DNA of 64,000 nucleotides, from positions 62,001-126,000 of the forward strand of contig NZ_FKII01000045.1 of the NCBI RefSeq assembly GCF_900078745.1, in the 5' to 3' direction. This DNA comes from Candidatus Ichthyocystis sparus (GTDB lineage: Bacteria; Pseudomonadota; Gammaproteobacteria; Burkholderiales; 2013Ark19i). Under the pieces are notes generated by a model. The model was given only the letters and a program-made list of their open reading frames with translations, did not search any database and had not been told where the DNA came from. Within the stretch, counting starts at the first letter, position 1; each line of letters opens with the position of its first letter. The position numbers were made by a program, and so were the translations under genes. Positions 19,368 to 28,440 of this stretch are shown in pieces.

Positions 19368-21302
19368 ATGTCAGCAAAAGTCAGCCAATTAACACCTAGA
19401 GCAATTATCTTAGGCATATTCTTGGCAGTCGTGATGGCAAGTGCTAACGCGTACCTTGGATTGTTTGCTGGGCAAACGGTAGCGGCATCTATACCTGCTT
19501 CAGTAATATCGATAGCAATACTTCGCATGTTTAAGGATAGCAATATACTCGAGAACAACATCGTACAAACTGCAGCATCAGCTGGGGAAGCGATAGCAAG
19601 TGGAGCAATATTTACGATACCAGCTTTAGTGCTCATGGGGCACTGGAAAACTTTTGATTACTGGTGGGTTGTAGCGATATGTGGCATGGGTGGTATCTTG
19701 GGTGTTGCTTTTTCGACGCCGCTACGTCGTATCTTGGTAATTGAGGAAAAGTTGCCGTTCCCGGAAGGACTGGCGACTGCGGAGGTTCTCAAATCTGGAG
19801 ATAAAAAGGGAAAATCTGTTTCTGTATTGATTCTAACCGCTCTTGCTAGTGCTCTAGCAAAGTTCTGTGAAAGTGGTCTACGATTATGGACAGGCACTGC
19901 CCAAATAGCACACATTTTTGGTAATTATTTATTTTTCTTTGGTATGTATGTATCTCCAGCCCTCATGGGGGTTGGTTTTATAATCGAATTAAACATATGC
20001 ATGAATGTTTTCATTGGTGGTGTACTAAACTGGATGGTAGCTATACCGTTATATTACAGTCATTATGTAGCCGGTAACCTTGCAAGTATAGGATTGAGCG
20101 AGAACGCCTCGCCTATATCTATAGCGTATGCAATCTGGTCAGAAAAAATGCGTTTCCTTGGGGTAGGAGGAATGATAGTAGGTGGTGTATGGACTATTAT
20201 TTCTTTGGTGCCTCCAATCTATCGTGGTGTTTTGCAAGCGAAAAAAGTTTATAAGATTAATAGAACAAATCCAGCAGACATACCGGATACTGCTAAAGAT
20301 TTACCTATGAAGTGGGTTCTTATAGCTACTTTGGTATCCCTTATTCCGATATTCGTAATTTACTTCAACATTGTTCATTCGTACTTTGTTGCAGCGATAA
20401 TGACCGTTACTATGGTTGTAACTGGATTCCTATTTTGCTGTGTTGCTGGATACATGGCTGGAGTAATTGGCTCAAGCAACAGTCCTATTTCCGGAGTTAC
20501 TCTTTCAACATTGCTAATTTCTGCTTTTGTGCTTCTGCTTCTTTTGGGACCTGGAAACGTTGATGGACCTGTTGCAGCCATCATGATTGGGTCTGTGGTT
20601 TGCTGTGCCACTAGTATAGCTGGTGAAAACCTACAGGACCTTAAGGCAGGATATATTTTGGGAGCAACTCCCTGGAAACAGCAGGTCATGATGTCTGTTG
20701 GTGTTTTATCATCTGTACTCGTCATCGCTCCGATACTAAACCTGCTACTCCAGGCTTATGGAATTGGGGCCCCGACTCTTGAACATCCAAATGCCCTTCC
20801 AGCCCCTCAAGCGGTACTTATGATGTCTGTAGCCACTGGGGTATTTGGCAAAGGCCTGCCATGGGGAATCATATCCATTGGAGGCATTATAGCAATAGCA
20901 ATAGGTATGATAGACATCTTGCTCAAAAGGAGAAATTCGCGTTGGAGAGCAGGCATTTTGTCGGTATCTGTAGGATTATATCTACCATTTGAGGTATCTG
21001 TACCAGCGCTTATAGGCGGATTAATAAATGAGTTTGTGCGTATCAAGATGAAAAAGAAAAATATGGATCCTGCTGCTGGTATAGGTTTGGGCTTACTTGT
21101 TTCGGCAGGGTTCGTAACTGGTGAAGCTTTGATAGGTATCATGACTGCCATACCTATTGTTGCTTTTGGAGATAGCAACATCCTGGCAGTCTCCAAAACA
21201 CCATTAGGGGGACAATGGGCTGGAGCAATCGTATTTGCTGCTATTGGGTACCTCCTGTGGCACTATTCGTCACGAAATTACAAGGAAGATGGTGAAGAAT
21301 AA
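19368..21302 (+). CDS. OPT-family oligopeptide transporter
   Basis: A polytopic inner-membrane transporter of the OPT superfamily, likely importing peptides or metal-chelate compounds by proton symport. The chain is hydrophobic almost throughout, with about 14-16 membrane segments. Family features are NAYLGLFAGQTVAASIPASVIS near the start, the duplicated region with AGENLQDLKAGYILGATPWKQQ and the end GFVTGEALIGI. The ATG at 19368 is preceded by GAGGGG at a good distance, better than the ATG at 19356. Genes of this family are a common way for auxotrophic or host-associated bacteria to take up peptides; the substrate is unknown here. Confidence 0.9.
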   Translation: MSAKVSQLTPRAIILGIFLAVVMASANAYLGLFAGQTVAASIPASVISIAILRMFKDSNILENNIVQTAASAGEAIASGAIFTIPALVLMGHWKTFDYWWVVAICGMGGILGVAFSTPLRRILVIEEKLPFPEGLATAEVLKSGDKKGKSVSVLILTALASALAKFCESGLRLWTGTAQIAHIFGNYLFFFGMYVSPALMGVGFIIELNICMNVFIGGVLNWMVAIPLYYSHYVAGNLASIGLSENASPISIAYAIWSEKMRFLGVGGMIVGGVWTIISLVPPIYRGVLQAKKVYKINRTNPADIPDTAKDLPMKWVLIATLVSLIPIFVIYFNIVHSYFVAAIMTVTMVVTGFLFCCVAGYMAGVIGSSNSPISGVTLSTLLISAFVLLLLLGPGNVDGPVAAIMIGSVVCCATSIAGENLQDLKAGYILGATPWKQQVMMSVGVLSSVLVIAPILNLLLQAYGIGAPTLEHPNALPAPQAVLMMSVATGVFGKGLPWGIISIGGIIAIAIGMIDILLKRRNSRWRAGILSVSVGLYLPFEVSVPALIGGLINEFVRIKMKKKNMDPAAGIGLGLLVSAGFVTGEALIGIMTAIPIVAFGDSNILAVSKTPLGGQWAGAIVFAAIGYLLWHYSSRNYKEDGEE

Positions 21303-21343
21303 ATGCTATCCACTACATATAGTCACAAACATTAGAGTTAGGA

Positions 21344-21817
21344 TCAGCTTGGGGAAGTAATGTCTGCCCAGCAGTTTGGTGTTTCGTACAGCCTGACCTT
21401 GTTTAGAAACAAGCTGTTTTTATATTCAACTCTAAGCACATCCTGCAAGCAACGAAACGCCGTTGCTGCCAAATTTTCCACTGTAGGTGGTTGATCCAGG
21501 ACAACTGTCTTGTGACCTGGTATTTTCTTCAAAAAATCTAAGACAAAATCGTCTTTGTAGACAAGAAATGCGTGGTCCCATTTATCAATAATATGTTCAT
21601 GGGCCAATTTTTGTATAGCCTGAAAGTCAATAACCATCCCGTTATCAGAACGCGACTCCTCTACCACCAAAGGACCGGATATAGTAATTTCCAAAGCATA
21701 TCTGTAGCCATGAATATTACAGCACTGTCCGTTATGGTGTGGCACCCTGTGCCCGGCATCAAACTCCATTCGCCTAGTAACTTCAAAGCTGGGCACAAAA
21801 AGTCTACTTTCCTTCAT
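21344..21817 (-). CDS. queD: 6-carboxy-5,6,7,8-tetrahydropterin synthase
   Basis: Converts 7,8-dihydroneopterin triphosphate to 6-carboxytetrahydropterin, the second step of queuosine synthesis. The zinc-binding histidines are in MEFDAGHRVPHH and NIHGYRYAL, the catalytic Cys in QCCNIHG, and the later DHAFLVYKDD segment is present. The 157 residues match the longer QueD group. It follows queE with a 4-nt ATGA overlap. folE2, 2.1 kb away on the other strand, can supply dihydroneopterin triphosphate. QueC is not in the window. Confidence 0.9.
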   Translation of the reverse strand: MKESRLFVPSFEVTRRMEFDAGHRVPHHNGQCCNIHGYRYALEITISGPLVVEESRSDNGMVIDFQAIQKLAHEHIIDKWDHAFLVYKDDFVLDFLKKIPGHKTVVLDQPPTVENLAATAFRCLQDVLRVEYKNSLFLNKVRLYETPNCWADITSPS

Positions 21818-22452
21818 GATATACCCAAAAACTTATGCAACTGAACACTAAGATGCCATTTAGGATTTCGCTTGCAGTAAGAAATAGCGAGCATAGTATT
21901 CTTTTTTAAGTCCGGTCCGTCCATAGGCTGAACGAAAAAATGATCAAATTTTAATCCTTCATAGTAGGAAAAATCTTGTCCATACTGGGGGAATACTACT
22001 TTTAATTCATTTCCACACAATAGATTAAGCGGAGCCTGTGCCTTAGGACTGACACAAATCCAATCTAAATTGCAATCAGGGACGATTGTCCCATTGGTCT
22101 CAACGGCAACAAACGCTTCCTCATCATGTAAAGCATCTATTAGTAATTGATCAACTTGCAAGAGTGGCTCCCCACCAGTCAATACTACAAAAAATTCTCT
22201 CCTATCATCACGCAATGGCCAATAAGAGGCAATACGACGAGACAACTCTACTTCTGAGGAAAAGCTACCACCTCCTTCTCCAAAAGGCAAAACAAAATCA
22301 GTATCACAAAATTGGCAAATAGCATCCTTCCGCTTTACTTCCTGGCCTGACCAAAGATTACAGCCTACAAACCTGCAAAACACAGCCGGCCTACCGGAAT
22401 TAAAACCTTCACCTTGGAGAGTATAAAATATCTCTTTCACATGGTAAGTCAT
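21814..22452 (-). CDS. queE: 7-carboxy-7-deazaguanine synthase
   Basis: A radical SAM enzyme that contracts 6-carboxytetrahydropterin to 7-carboxy-7-deazaguanine for queuosine. The cluster cysteines are spaced C-x14-C-x2-C (CNLWS...ICQFCDTDF) instead of CX3CX2C, the variant known from Burkholderia QueE. The substrate-binding start YTLQGEGFNSGRPAVFCRF and VLTGGEPLLQ are present. The open frame begins with a TTG, but the ATG at 22450-22452 (MTYHVKEIF) fits the family and gives 212 residues. It precedes queD with coupled translation. Confidence 0.93.
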   Translation of the reverse strand: MTYHVKEIFYTLQGEGFNSGRPAVFCRFVGCNLWSGQEVKRKDAICQFCDTDFVLPFGEGGGSFSSEVELSRRIASYWPLRDDRREFFVVLTGGEPLLQVDQLLIDALHDEEAFVAVETNGTIVPDCNLDWICVSPKAQAPLNLLCGNELKVVFPQYGQDFSYYEGLKFDHFFVQPMDGPDLKKNTMLAISYCKRNPKWHLSVQLHKFLGIS

Positions 22453-22583
22453 GAATCCACACTTAAATAAACCAAGGAGACAGCATAACAAACGGCCAGC
22501 ATTGCAACAAAACTTTTAGTCATCTTTAAATAGGATAAAAAGTAATGAAGCCAACCACAAAATAGTGGATAATATTTGTCCTA

Positions 22584-22656
<73 letters not shown>

Positions 22657-22745
22657 TTATTGTTCATCCAATTAGCTTGGTAGTACTGGATGCTGCGATG
22701 TTTTGTAGTAATGGTAGCTTCTTAAATTTAACAGGAGGAATTGCT

Positions 22746-23000
22746 GTGTCTAAGGGACAATCTAGACCATCTCTCGACCAGATGCTTAAAGATCTTGAAA
22801 ACCTGGTGGTGGAACTAGAGGAGGGAAAATTGTCACTTGAACAGTCCATGATCACCTTCAGTAAGGGATGTGAACTGGTGCGTGAATGCCAAACAGTACT
22901 GAATGAAACTGAAAAAACAATCAAGGTACTAGATGAGCAAATGCAATCCCTGCGTGTGCTAGGAAATGATGAACTGGGGTCTAATGAACAGCTACAATAA
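22746..23000 (+). CDS. xseB: Exodeoxyribonuclease VII small subunit
   Basis: Forms the helical small-subunit part of exonuclease VII with XseA (not in the window). The 84 residues carry the family pattern PSLDQMLKDLENLVVELEEGKLSLEQSM. The start is decided by the ribosome-binding site: AGGAGG at 22733-22738 stands seven bases before a GTG at 22746-22748, whereas upstream ATGs in frame have none. The 3' end overlaps ispA by 17 nt, the common xseB-ispA arrangement. Confidence 0.9.
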   Translation: MSKGQSRPSLDQMLKDLENLVVELEEGKLSLEQSMITFSKGCELVRECQTVLNETEKTIKVLDEQMQSLRVLGNDELGSNEQLQ

Positions 23001-23889
23001 CTGGGCGGAAAGTATTCAGTCCCAGGTATATGATTACCTACACACACAACTTGAGAAAAAATTATCTTCTCACAATAATACTCTGTCCAAGGCTCTTAGC
23101 TACGTAATATCAAATCCAGGACGAGCGCTAAGACCTCAGATGCTTTTTTCTGCTCAACTTGCCATAAGTGAATGTGAGTATTTTCCGCTAGAGCTAGCTG
23201 GTTCTGTTGAACTTATTCATATCACGTCACTTATATATGATGATTTGCCATGTATGGATGATGGCATCACCAGGCGCGGTAGGCCATGCGTACATAAAAT
23301 ATTCGGTGAGGACATAGCAATATTAGCTGCCGACAGTCTAAAAAGCATGGCTTTTGAGCAATTTTCCATGCCCAACCTTCTGGCACATATAAATAATATG
23401 CCTATATTGTTATCACATATAAGCCAAGCATCTGGATACTCTGGCATTTGCCTAGGACAGGCTATGGATCTGGGAAGTGTTAGTACTGATATAACTGAGG
23501 ACGGCATATTAGAGATGTATTTTCTCAAGACGGTAAAACTCATAGAAACAGCGGCTTTCTTAGGAGCTTGGTCCAACCCTGATATGTCAGAAAGTTTCTG
23601 GGATCCATTATCTAAAATCACTATAAACCTTGGTATTGCTTTCCAAATAGTAAATGACTTAAGAGATGGATTATCAGTTGAAGAAACCGGTAAAATTCCT
23701 GACCAAGATCTAAAACAGGACAAGAGCACTCTGTTATCCTATCACGACCATCACGTATGTGCTAGAATCGCGACTGACCTTCTGGATAAGTCTAAGCTGG
23801 AAACTAATCTGCTGCCGGGAGATAGCACTAGGCTATGCCAGATAATAGAGTGGGTATTACGTCAAATACCGGTCGATTTTCTTTCCTAG
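22984..23889 (+). CDS. ispA: Farnesyl diphosphate synthase (geranylgeranyl-type prenyl transferase), divergent
   Basis: Condenses isopentenyl diphosphate with allylic diphosphates, supplying farnesyl diphosphate for undecaprenyl phosphate and ubiquinone. The first Asp-rich motif is intact (YDDLPCMDD, followed by RRGRPCVHKIFG). The second, normally DDxxD, reads NDLRD in AFQIVNDLRD, and the GGKRLRP substrate site reads PGRALRP. The xseB-ispA context supports the assignment, but two core sites have drifted. The length of 301 residues is normal. The ATG at 22984 is chosen over the one at 22966 because the overlap with xseB is shorter. dxs does not follow, unlike E. coli. Confidence 0.88.
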   Translation: MNSYNNWAESIQSQVYDYLHTQLEKKLSSHNNTLSKALSYVISNPGRALRPQMLFSAQLAISECEYFPLELAGSVELIHITSLIYDDLPCMDDGITRRGRPCVHKIFGEDIAILAADSLKSMAFEQFSMPNLLAHINNMPILLSHISQASGYSGICLGQAMDLGSVSTDITEDGILEMYFLKTVKLIETAAFLGAWSNPDMSESFWDPLSKITINLGIAFQIVNDLRDGLSVEETGKIPDQDLKQDKSTLLSYHDHHVCARIATDLLDKSKLETNLLPGDSTRLCQIIEWVLRQIPVDFLS

Positions 23890-23930
23890 TTATATTCTGG
23901 TATTCGCGCGTATCTCTACGCTTGTTATAA

Positions 23931-24779
23931 ATGGGAACCCTCATGAGCTCTCAAGTATTTGAAAAGATGCCAGATGTCATGGACAAGAGCGACGATCGTC
24001 GCCTTGAGATACATCGCGTTGGTGTTAGATCAATTCGTAGGCCGGTAATGTTCAGGGATAGAAATAGTGCCATTATTACCACTATCGGCAATTTTGGCAT
24101 GCACGTGCGTCTTGACAGCAAAAAAAGAGGTACCCATATGTCTCGCTTTATTCAATTGCTGGAGGAGAGCGAGGAGCCACTAAGTGTGAAGTCTTTCATT
24201 ACCATGGTTAGATACATGTTAAATAGACTAGAATCTGTAGAGGGAGGAATAACTGTAGAATTTCCGTTTTTTTTAGTTAAAAATGCCCCTATAACTGCTA
24301 TATCAGGTAGCATGGATTACGACATAAAGCTGTCTGGTTTTGTAAGCAGGCAGGAGTCACGCACGCAACTTACCATACATATACCTGTAAGCACTCTCTG
24401 TCCATGCTCTAAAGAAATAGCAGAGTATGGAGCCCACAACCAGCGCTCAATGGTAAGGTTAACCGTGCAGACTACCCATCACATTTGGGTTACAGACCTT
24501 ATCGAGGTTGTAGAAAAAAATTCTTCCTGTGAGCTTTTTAGTGTCCTAAAGAGGCCAGATGAAAAGTTTGTCACTGAGCATGCGTATGACAACCCTAAGT
24601 TCGTAGAAGACATAGTAAGAGACATAGCTCAGAGGCTAATCAAGGACAAGAGGATACTATTTTTTGAGGTTGAGTCAGAAAACTTCGAGTCCATACACAA
24701 TCACTCGGCCTATGCCTACATCAGGCACGGCACACCATTTGGTTGTTCTATGATGGGTAATAATCCATGGCAAAATTAG
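23931..24779 (+). CDS. folE2: GTP cyclohydrolase FolE2 (type IB)
   Basis: Hydrolyses GTP to 7,8-dihydroneopterin triphosphate, the first step of folate and queuosine synthesis. The type IB signature STLCPCSKEIAEYGAHNQRS carries the metal-binding Cys and His. RNSAIITTIGNFGMHV and the C-terminal IRHGTPFGC also fit. The enzyme uses Mn or Zn, which often makes it a zinc-limitation replacement for FolE; here it may simply be the only one. Product feeds QueD 2.1 kb away. The ATG at 23943 is an alternative start. The 3' end overlaps the convergent bcp by four bases. Confidence 0.95.
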   Translation: MGTLMSSQVFEKMPDVMDKSDDRRLEIHRVGVRSIRRPVMFRDRNSAIITTIGNFGMHVRLDSKKRGTHMSRFIQLLEESEEPLSVKSFITMVRYMLNRLESVEGGITVEFPFFLVKNAPITAISGSMDYDIKLSGFVSRQESRTQLTIHIPVSTLCPCSKEIAEYGAHNQRSMVRLTVQTTHHIWVTDLIEVVEKNSSCELFSVLKRPDEKFVTEHAYDNPKFVEDIVRDIAQRLIKDKRILFFEVESENFESIHNHSAYAYIRHGTPFGCSMMGNNPWQN

Positions 24780-25252
24780 CCGTTACCATCATACATGGCC
24801 TTAATTGCCTCCAGTACCTCGTCAACATGCCCATTAACTTTAACTTTTCGCCACTCATTAACTAGAACCCCATCAGCTCTTATAAGAAAAGTTGATCTTT
24901 CAATGCCCTTAAATACTTTCCCATACATGCTCTTATCGTTGATTACACTAAATAAGTCACACAACACTCCATCAGTATCTGATATTAGGACGAACGGAAG
25001 GTTATACTTATCAACAAACTTCTGATGAGAAACCCCGTTATCTTTGGAAACACCCAAAACATTGCAATACGGACTAAGTTTAGGCCAAGAATCCCTAAAA
25101 TCACATGCCTCCCTGGTACATCCAGGTGTGCTGTCCTTAGGATAAAAATAAAGCACCAGCATCTTACCTTCATCAAGAAAGTCAGACATGCTGCAAACAT
25201 CCCCAGTGTGAGAGACAGCTGAAAAATTAGGAACTCTTTGACCAACTTTCAT
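24776..25252 (-). CDS. bcp: Thioredoxin-dependent peroxiredoxin Bcp
   Basis: Reduces H2O2 and organic hydroperoxides. The ATG at 25250-25252 (MKVGQRVPNFSA) gives 158 residues, the normal size; the frame extends upstream only into non-family sequence. The peroxidatic Cys is in STPGCTREACDFRD with the resolving Cys five residues later, the atypical 2-Cys arrangement. Convergent with folE2 (stop codons overlap). The degenerate HAD phosphatase lies 22 bp upstream on the same strand, so they may be co-transcribed. With ahpC, two peroxiredoxins occur in the window. Confidence 0.93.
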   Translation of the reverse strand: MKVGQRVPNFSAVSHTGDVCSMSDFLDEGKMLVLYFYPKDSTPGCTREACDFRDSWPKLSPYCNVLGVSKDNGVSHQKFVDKYNLPFVLISDTDGVLCDLFSVINDKSMYGKVFKGIERSTFLIRADGVLVNEWRKVKVNGHVDEVLEAIKAMYDGNG

Positions 25253-25274
25253 AAGTGCCAGAAAAAAATGCTGA

Positions 25275-26297
25275 TTAATATTCTTGATCAAAAAAATTAT
25301 CATCACGATCATCGGACAATGAATAGCGGGACAACTTACCCGATAATCCGTCAGCCAGACAATAAAAACTGCGAATGGACCTACTACCACACCATTTCAA
25401 CTTCTCATAATGATGCCAATCCCCATAGAACGGGTTCGGCAACAACACCCACCTATCCAGGATAGCATGAGGCACAAAGTCCGTGATGCTACCAGATCTC
25501 CTCGCATTAATCAACATTGGTAGCGGCATAAAATCATACAAACTGCTGGATATCTGCAACAAAACATGATAATTTCTCGAGATAAATTTGCGCCTAGAAA
25601 TTTTGTTTGCCCCCCAAGGAGACCTACTACCAGCGAGTAGGACATTTTCCCTGTCCGCACGTATACCCAAGCGGCGCAAATTACGAATCAACGCATCTTG
25701 TTGTGGACATGGGTTGGATGATCTAGAAAGGCAGACCCGATCAGACATAAAAACGATCCTTATGCCCTTGCTCTGAGCTGATCTTATAAAATTAACAGCA
25801 CCTGGAAGAGGAGGCAAATTGTCCATAACAGCAATTCTTCTGGGCAGTATGTAGGGATTAATAAAATAACCTCTACCCAAAAGTATGGACAGTGGTAGCG
25901 CCGTATCCAACACAACTTGGTCAACACTCATAACCACAGCTGCTGGAAGACGGGATAACCCAGATTTGCCGGTTTGCTCAAGCATCGCAGTATGCTCACT
26001 ACCCATTGGTAGAGAAAACAATTCTCTTAGAGCATTACGGTAAATTTTGCTAACAATTACCTTATACTCAAGGGAATTCCTGATATACAAAGCAGCAGAA
26101 ACGTCCTCACGAACCGGCCTAACATTACCATCAACATATGGCCTATGCGCACCATACTCTCTGCTGTACCAGCTGTATCCATATAGATCATCACGAGACC
26201 AATAACTATCGCCCTGTATCTCAGCTACAATGCGACCTGCACTGGCCGAAGAACAGAATATAGCCACAAGAATAGCAGATAAACAAATACCTCTCAC
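25275..26297 (-). CDS. Exported acid-phosphatase-like HAD protein with altered catalytic residues
   Basis: The 340 residues begin with a signal peptide (MRGICLSAILVAIFCSSASA). Residues 118-265 align with the class B/C acid phosphatase (lipoprotein e(P4)-like) HAD fold: motif I VVMSVDQVVLD, motif II VFMSDR, motif III K232 in NKISRR, and motif IV LQISSSLYDF. In the family, motif I is DxDxT and motif IV has GDxxxDF. Here the nucleophile Asp is Ser124, Thr is Val128, and the first Asp of motif IV is Ser, while D126, K232 and D255 remain. A C-terminal LLPNPFYGDW segment is also family-like. The protein is therefore probably a non-catalytic exported pseudophosphatase. Its role is unknown. Confidence 0.75.
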   Translation of the reverse strand: MRGICLSAILVAIFCSSASAGRIVAEIQGDSYWSRDDLYGYSWYSREYGAHRPYVDGNVRPVREDVSAALYIRNSLEYKVIVSKIYRNALRELFSLPMGSEHTAMLEQTGKSGLSRLPAAVVMSVDQVVLDTALPLSILLGRGYFINPYILPRRIAVMDNLPPLPGAVNFIRSAQSKGIRIVFMSDRVCLSRSSNPCPQQDALIRNLRRLGIRADRENVLLAGSRSPWGANKISRRKFISRNYHVLLQISSSLYDFMPLPMLINARRSGSITDFVPHAILDRWVLLPNPFYGDWHHYEKLKWCGSRSIRSFYCLADGLSGKLSRYSLSDDRDDNFFDQEY

Positions 26298-26922
26298 TGG
26301 ATCCCCTAGAGTAACTTAATTGTAGAACCAAGAAAACACCATTGATACATACATGAACCATTGGTACTTAGCATCGGCAAAAGCACAGCGCTGATAAAAA
26401 ATACCACCCCAACAAACCCGCCCTGGAATCACACCCATCCTGGGACCACAAAGCGCCAGGTGATAATACTATTACCGTAAAGGAAACAGTGTCAACAAAT
26501 TACACATATCCAACAACTTTCAATTAATAATTATATGAATATACAATGTGTACACAAAACTTATGAACTTCCAAAACCTGCATCCCGTATGTTTGGGCAT
26601 TTACAATAAAAAAATATGTCTGGGCTAGCAGATGAAAATGTGACTTAAGACTTAATGTTTTGTGCAGTAGTGCAAGTAGTAACTGCCATACTGGTATTAA
26701 CACTTAGTACACACTATATGGCCCTACTCTAGGTTTTGTCAGCAAGGAACTTCTAGATCTATTCCATTTGCATAATACAGTAAAAAAAGCAACCGGTTAT
26801 ATATTAATAAACCATCTAGTAATATTTACCAAAGCTTGTAAAATAATGGACAAAAAAACACTTCTAACAGGAAATGTTAGCGCGTGCATTAGAATAGCTA
26901 CTTACATAGGGACAGATTTTAC
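26298..26922. other. 625-bp AT-rich region without a gene
   Basis: I see no credible coding sequence, and the short plus-strand frames lack ribosome-binding sites and homology. A more GC-rich block at about 26410-26462 holds CCTGG (26422-26426) and an inverted CCAGG (26456-26460), which could fold on either strand, with no T run after it. Promoters for the HAD protein (minus) and the DUF1841 gene (plus) must lie here. Confidence 0.45.
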
Positions 26923-27354
26923 ATGTTTCCACCGTCAAGGCATGAAGCTAGGTTATTCTTTTTTAATATCTGGGGGAAAAAACTAAAAAAAGAACCATTT
27001 ACTGGTATTGAAAAAAAAGCTTCTTTGATAATAGAAGATCATCCGGAATACCACTACATACTGGATCACCCTAAACTATACTCCGATTTCGACTTCTCTA
27101 CAGAACACGGAACAATCAACCCATTCTTACATTTATCATTACACCTAACAATTGTAGAGCAAATTGATACCGATCAACCTCGCGGAATTGTAGACCTGTT
27201 CCAACAATTATGCATAAAACATACTAACGAACACGATGCAAAACACGCCATACTAGATATTTTAGCAGAAGAAATATGGAGCACTATCCACAATAAAACC
27301 ATATTTGACAATGTCCGTTATCTTCAGCGCATTAAGAAAGTAACAAAAAATTAG
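26923..27354 (+). CDS. DUF1841 family protein
   Basis: A protein of unknown function restricted mainly to beta- and gammaproteobacteria. The 143 residues start MFPPSRHEARLFFFNIW, the family N-terminus, then IIEDHPEYHYILDHP, the family core, INPFLHLSLHLTIVEQ and the helical C-terminus ALEE-like ILAEEIW. It is soluble, with no signal peptide. It stands alone between a 625-bp gap and the convergent tsaC. I can name the family with fair confidence from the start and core, but not a function. Confidence 0.85.
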   Translation: MFPPSRHEARLFFFNIWGKKLKKEPFTGIEKKASLIIEDHPEYHYILDHPKLYSDFDFSTEHGTINPFLHLSLHLTIVEQIDTDQPRGIVDLFQQLCIKHTNEHDAKHAILDILAEEIWSTIHNKTIFDNVRYLQRIKKVTKN

Positions 27355-27453
27355 AACTCTATCGGTGGCAAAACTTTTAATTATGTTAATACCGAACATT
27401 GGCAGCAAAATAAATATACAGCGTTACTCAACATATATTGCGTTACTCAAAAA

Positions 27454-28440
27454 TCATGTCTTGGGGTATTTGTTTGATCCACAAGCAGCCTTAGTTAACC
27501 TATCAATAATATGACACCACGATATGTCAGATGGAGGCATCTCAACAACTATAGCACTAACCAGCTTTTCAAAAAACCGCAACCTCTCATATAGCCTACA
27601 ACCATAAGGCACTGCCAAATCTGGCATTCGAGTCCAGTAAATATCAGTCAAATCCTGTGGCATAAAAGCAGTCCTAGCCAAAACACCAACCGGGCCACGC
27701 TTGCGTAGATCATCTAAAAGATCATAAAAATCATCCATATCTACCAAAAAAAGCGGCACAGAAGGCGCATAGTGAGAAGATAAAGTACCAGGAGCCTCAT
27801 ACTTTGCAACAGGACTACTTTCAGGTTGCAGGCCACAAACCATCTCCATAGCATCAGCTGATATATGTCCCTTCCTCAAAATCCTAGGCATGGAACCTGA
27901 ACAATCAACTATAGTAGACTCCACACCGTACGAACAGTATCCACCATCCAAAATACCAGCTATAGAGCAACCAAAATCATCAAACACGTGCGATGGCAAA
28001 GTAGCACTTACGCGCCCAAAAAGATTTGCCGAAGGGGCAACTACACCAAAACACTCCCTTTCCTTCAGCCGATCTAACAAGGACGTAGTAAGCGAATGTC
28101 TTGGAACGCGAATAGCAACTGTATCCCGGCCAGCAACAACTGACGACAAAACAGATTTAGATTTTCTTAAAACTATTGTCAAAGGACCAGGCCAATATGC
28201 CCTGCACAAAGACTCTACATAGGAATGATCTATAAACGCCCAGTGAAATATATCTTCAAAGGAATGAACATGAATTATAAGCGGATGAGATAAGGGCCTG
28301 CCTTTAACCGAAAACACTCTATTTACAGACGAATCATTACTAGCATCCGCCGCCAGTCCGTACACTGTCTCTGTAGGAATAGCAACTACCTCACCACTCA
28401 ACAAAAACTGGGCTGCACTCTCAACTGTAAGTAAGTTCAT
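27454..28440 (-). CDS. tsaC: L-threonylcarbamoyladenylate synthase (Sua5/YwlC type)
   Basis: Makes L-threonylcarbamoyl-AMP from threonine, bicarbonate and ATP for the t6A37 modification of tRNA. The YrdC domain occupies about residues 1-200 (VVAIPTETVYGLAADA, VKGRPLSHPLIIHV, VAIRVPRH, APSANLFGRVS). The remaining 120 residues form a Sua5 domain (EAPGTLSSHYAPSVPL...CHIIDRLTKAA), so it is the long form. It starts within the purK stop (ATGA overlap) and ends the folD-purE-purK-tsaC string. Confidence 0.92.
   Translation of the reverse strand: MNLLTVESAAQFLLSGEVVAIPTETVYGLAADASNDSSVNRVFSVKGRPLSHPLIIHVHSFEDIFHWAFIDHSYVESLCRAYWPGPLTIVLRKSKSVLSSVVAGRDTVAIRVPRHSLTTSLLDRLKERECFGVVAPSANLFGRVSATLPSHVFDDFGCSIAGILDGGYCSYGVESTIVDCSGSMPRILRKGHISADAMEMVCGLQPESSPVAKYEAPGTLSSHYAPSVPLFLVDMDDFYDLLDDLRKRGPVGVLARTAFMPQDLTDIYWTRMPDLAVPYGCRLYERLRFFEKLVSAIVVEMPPSDISWCHIIDRLTKAACGSNKYPKT

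Noticed and set aside
22492-22560. preQ1 riboswitch ahead of queE
   Set aside because: Only a small CCAC/GTGG hairpin was found; the conserved preQ1 loop and A-rich tail were not seen.
26768-26986. 72-residue plus-strand frame before the DUF1841 gene
   Set aside because: It overlaps the DUF1841 start in another frame, has no ribosome-binding site and no family features.
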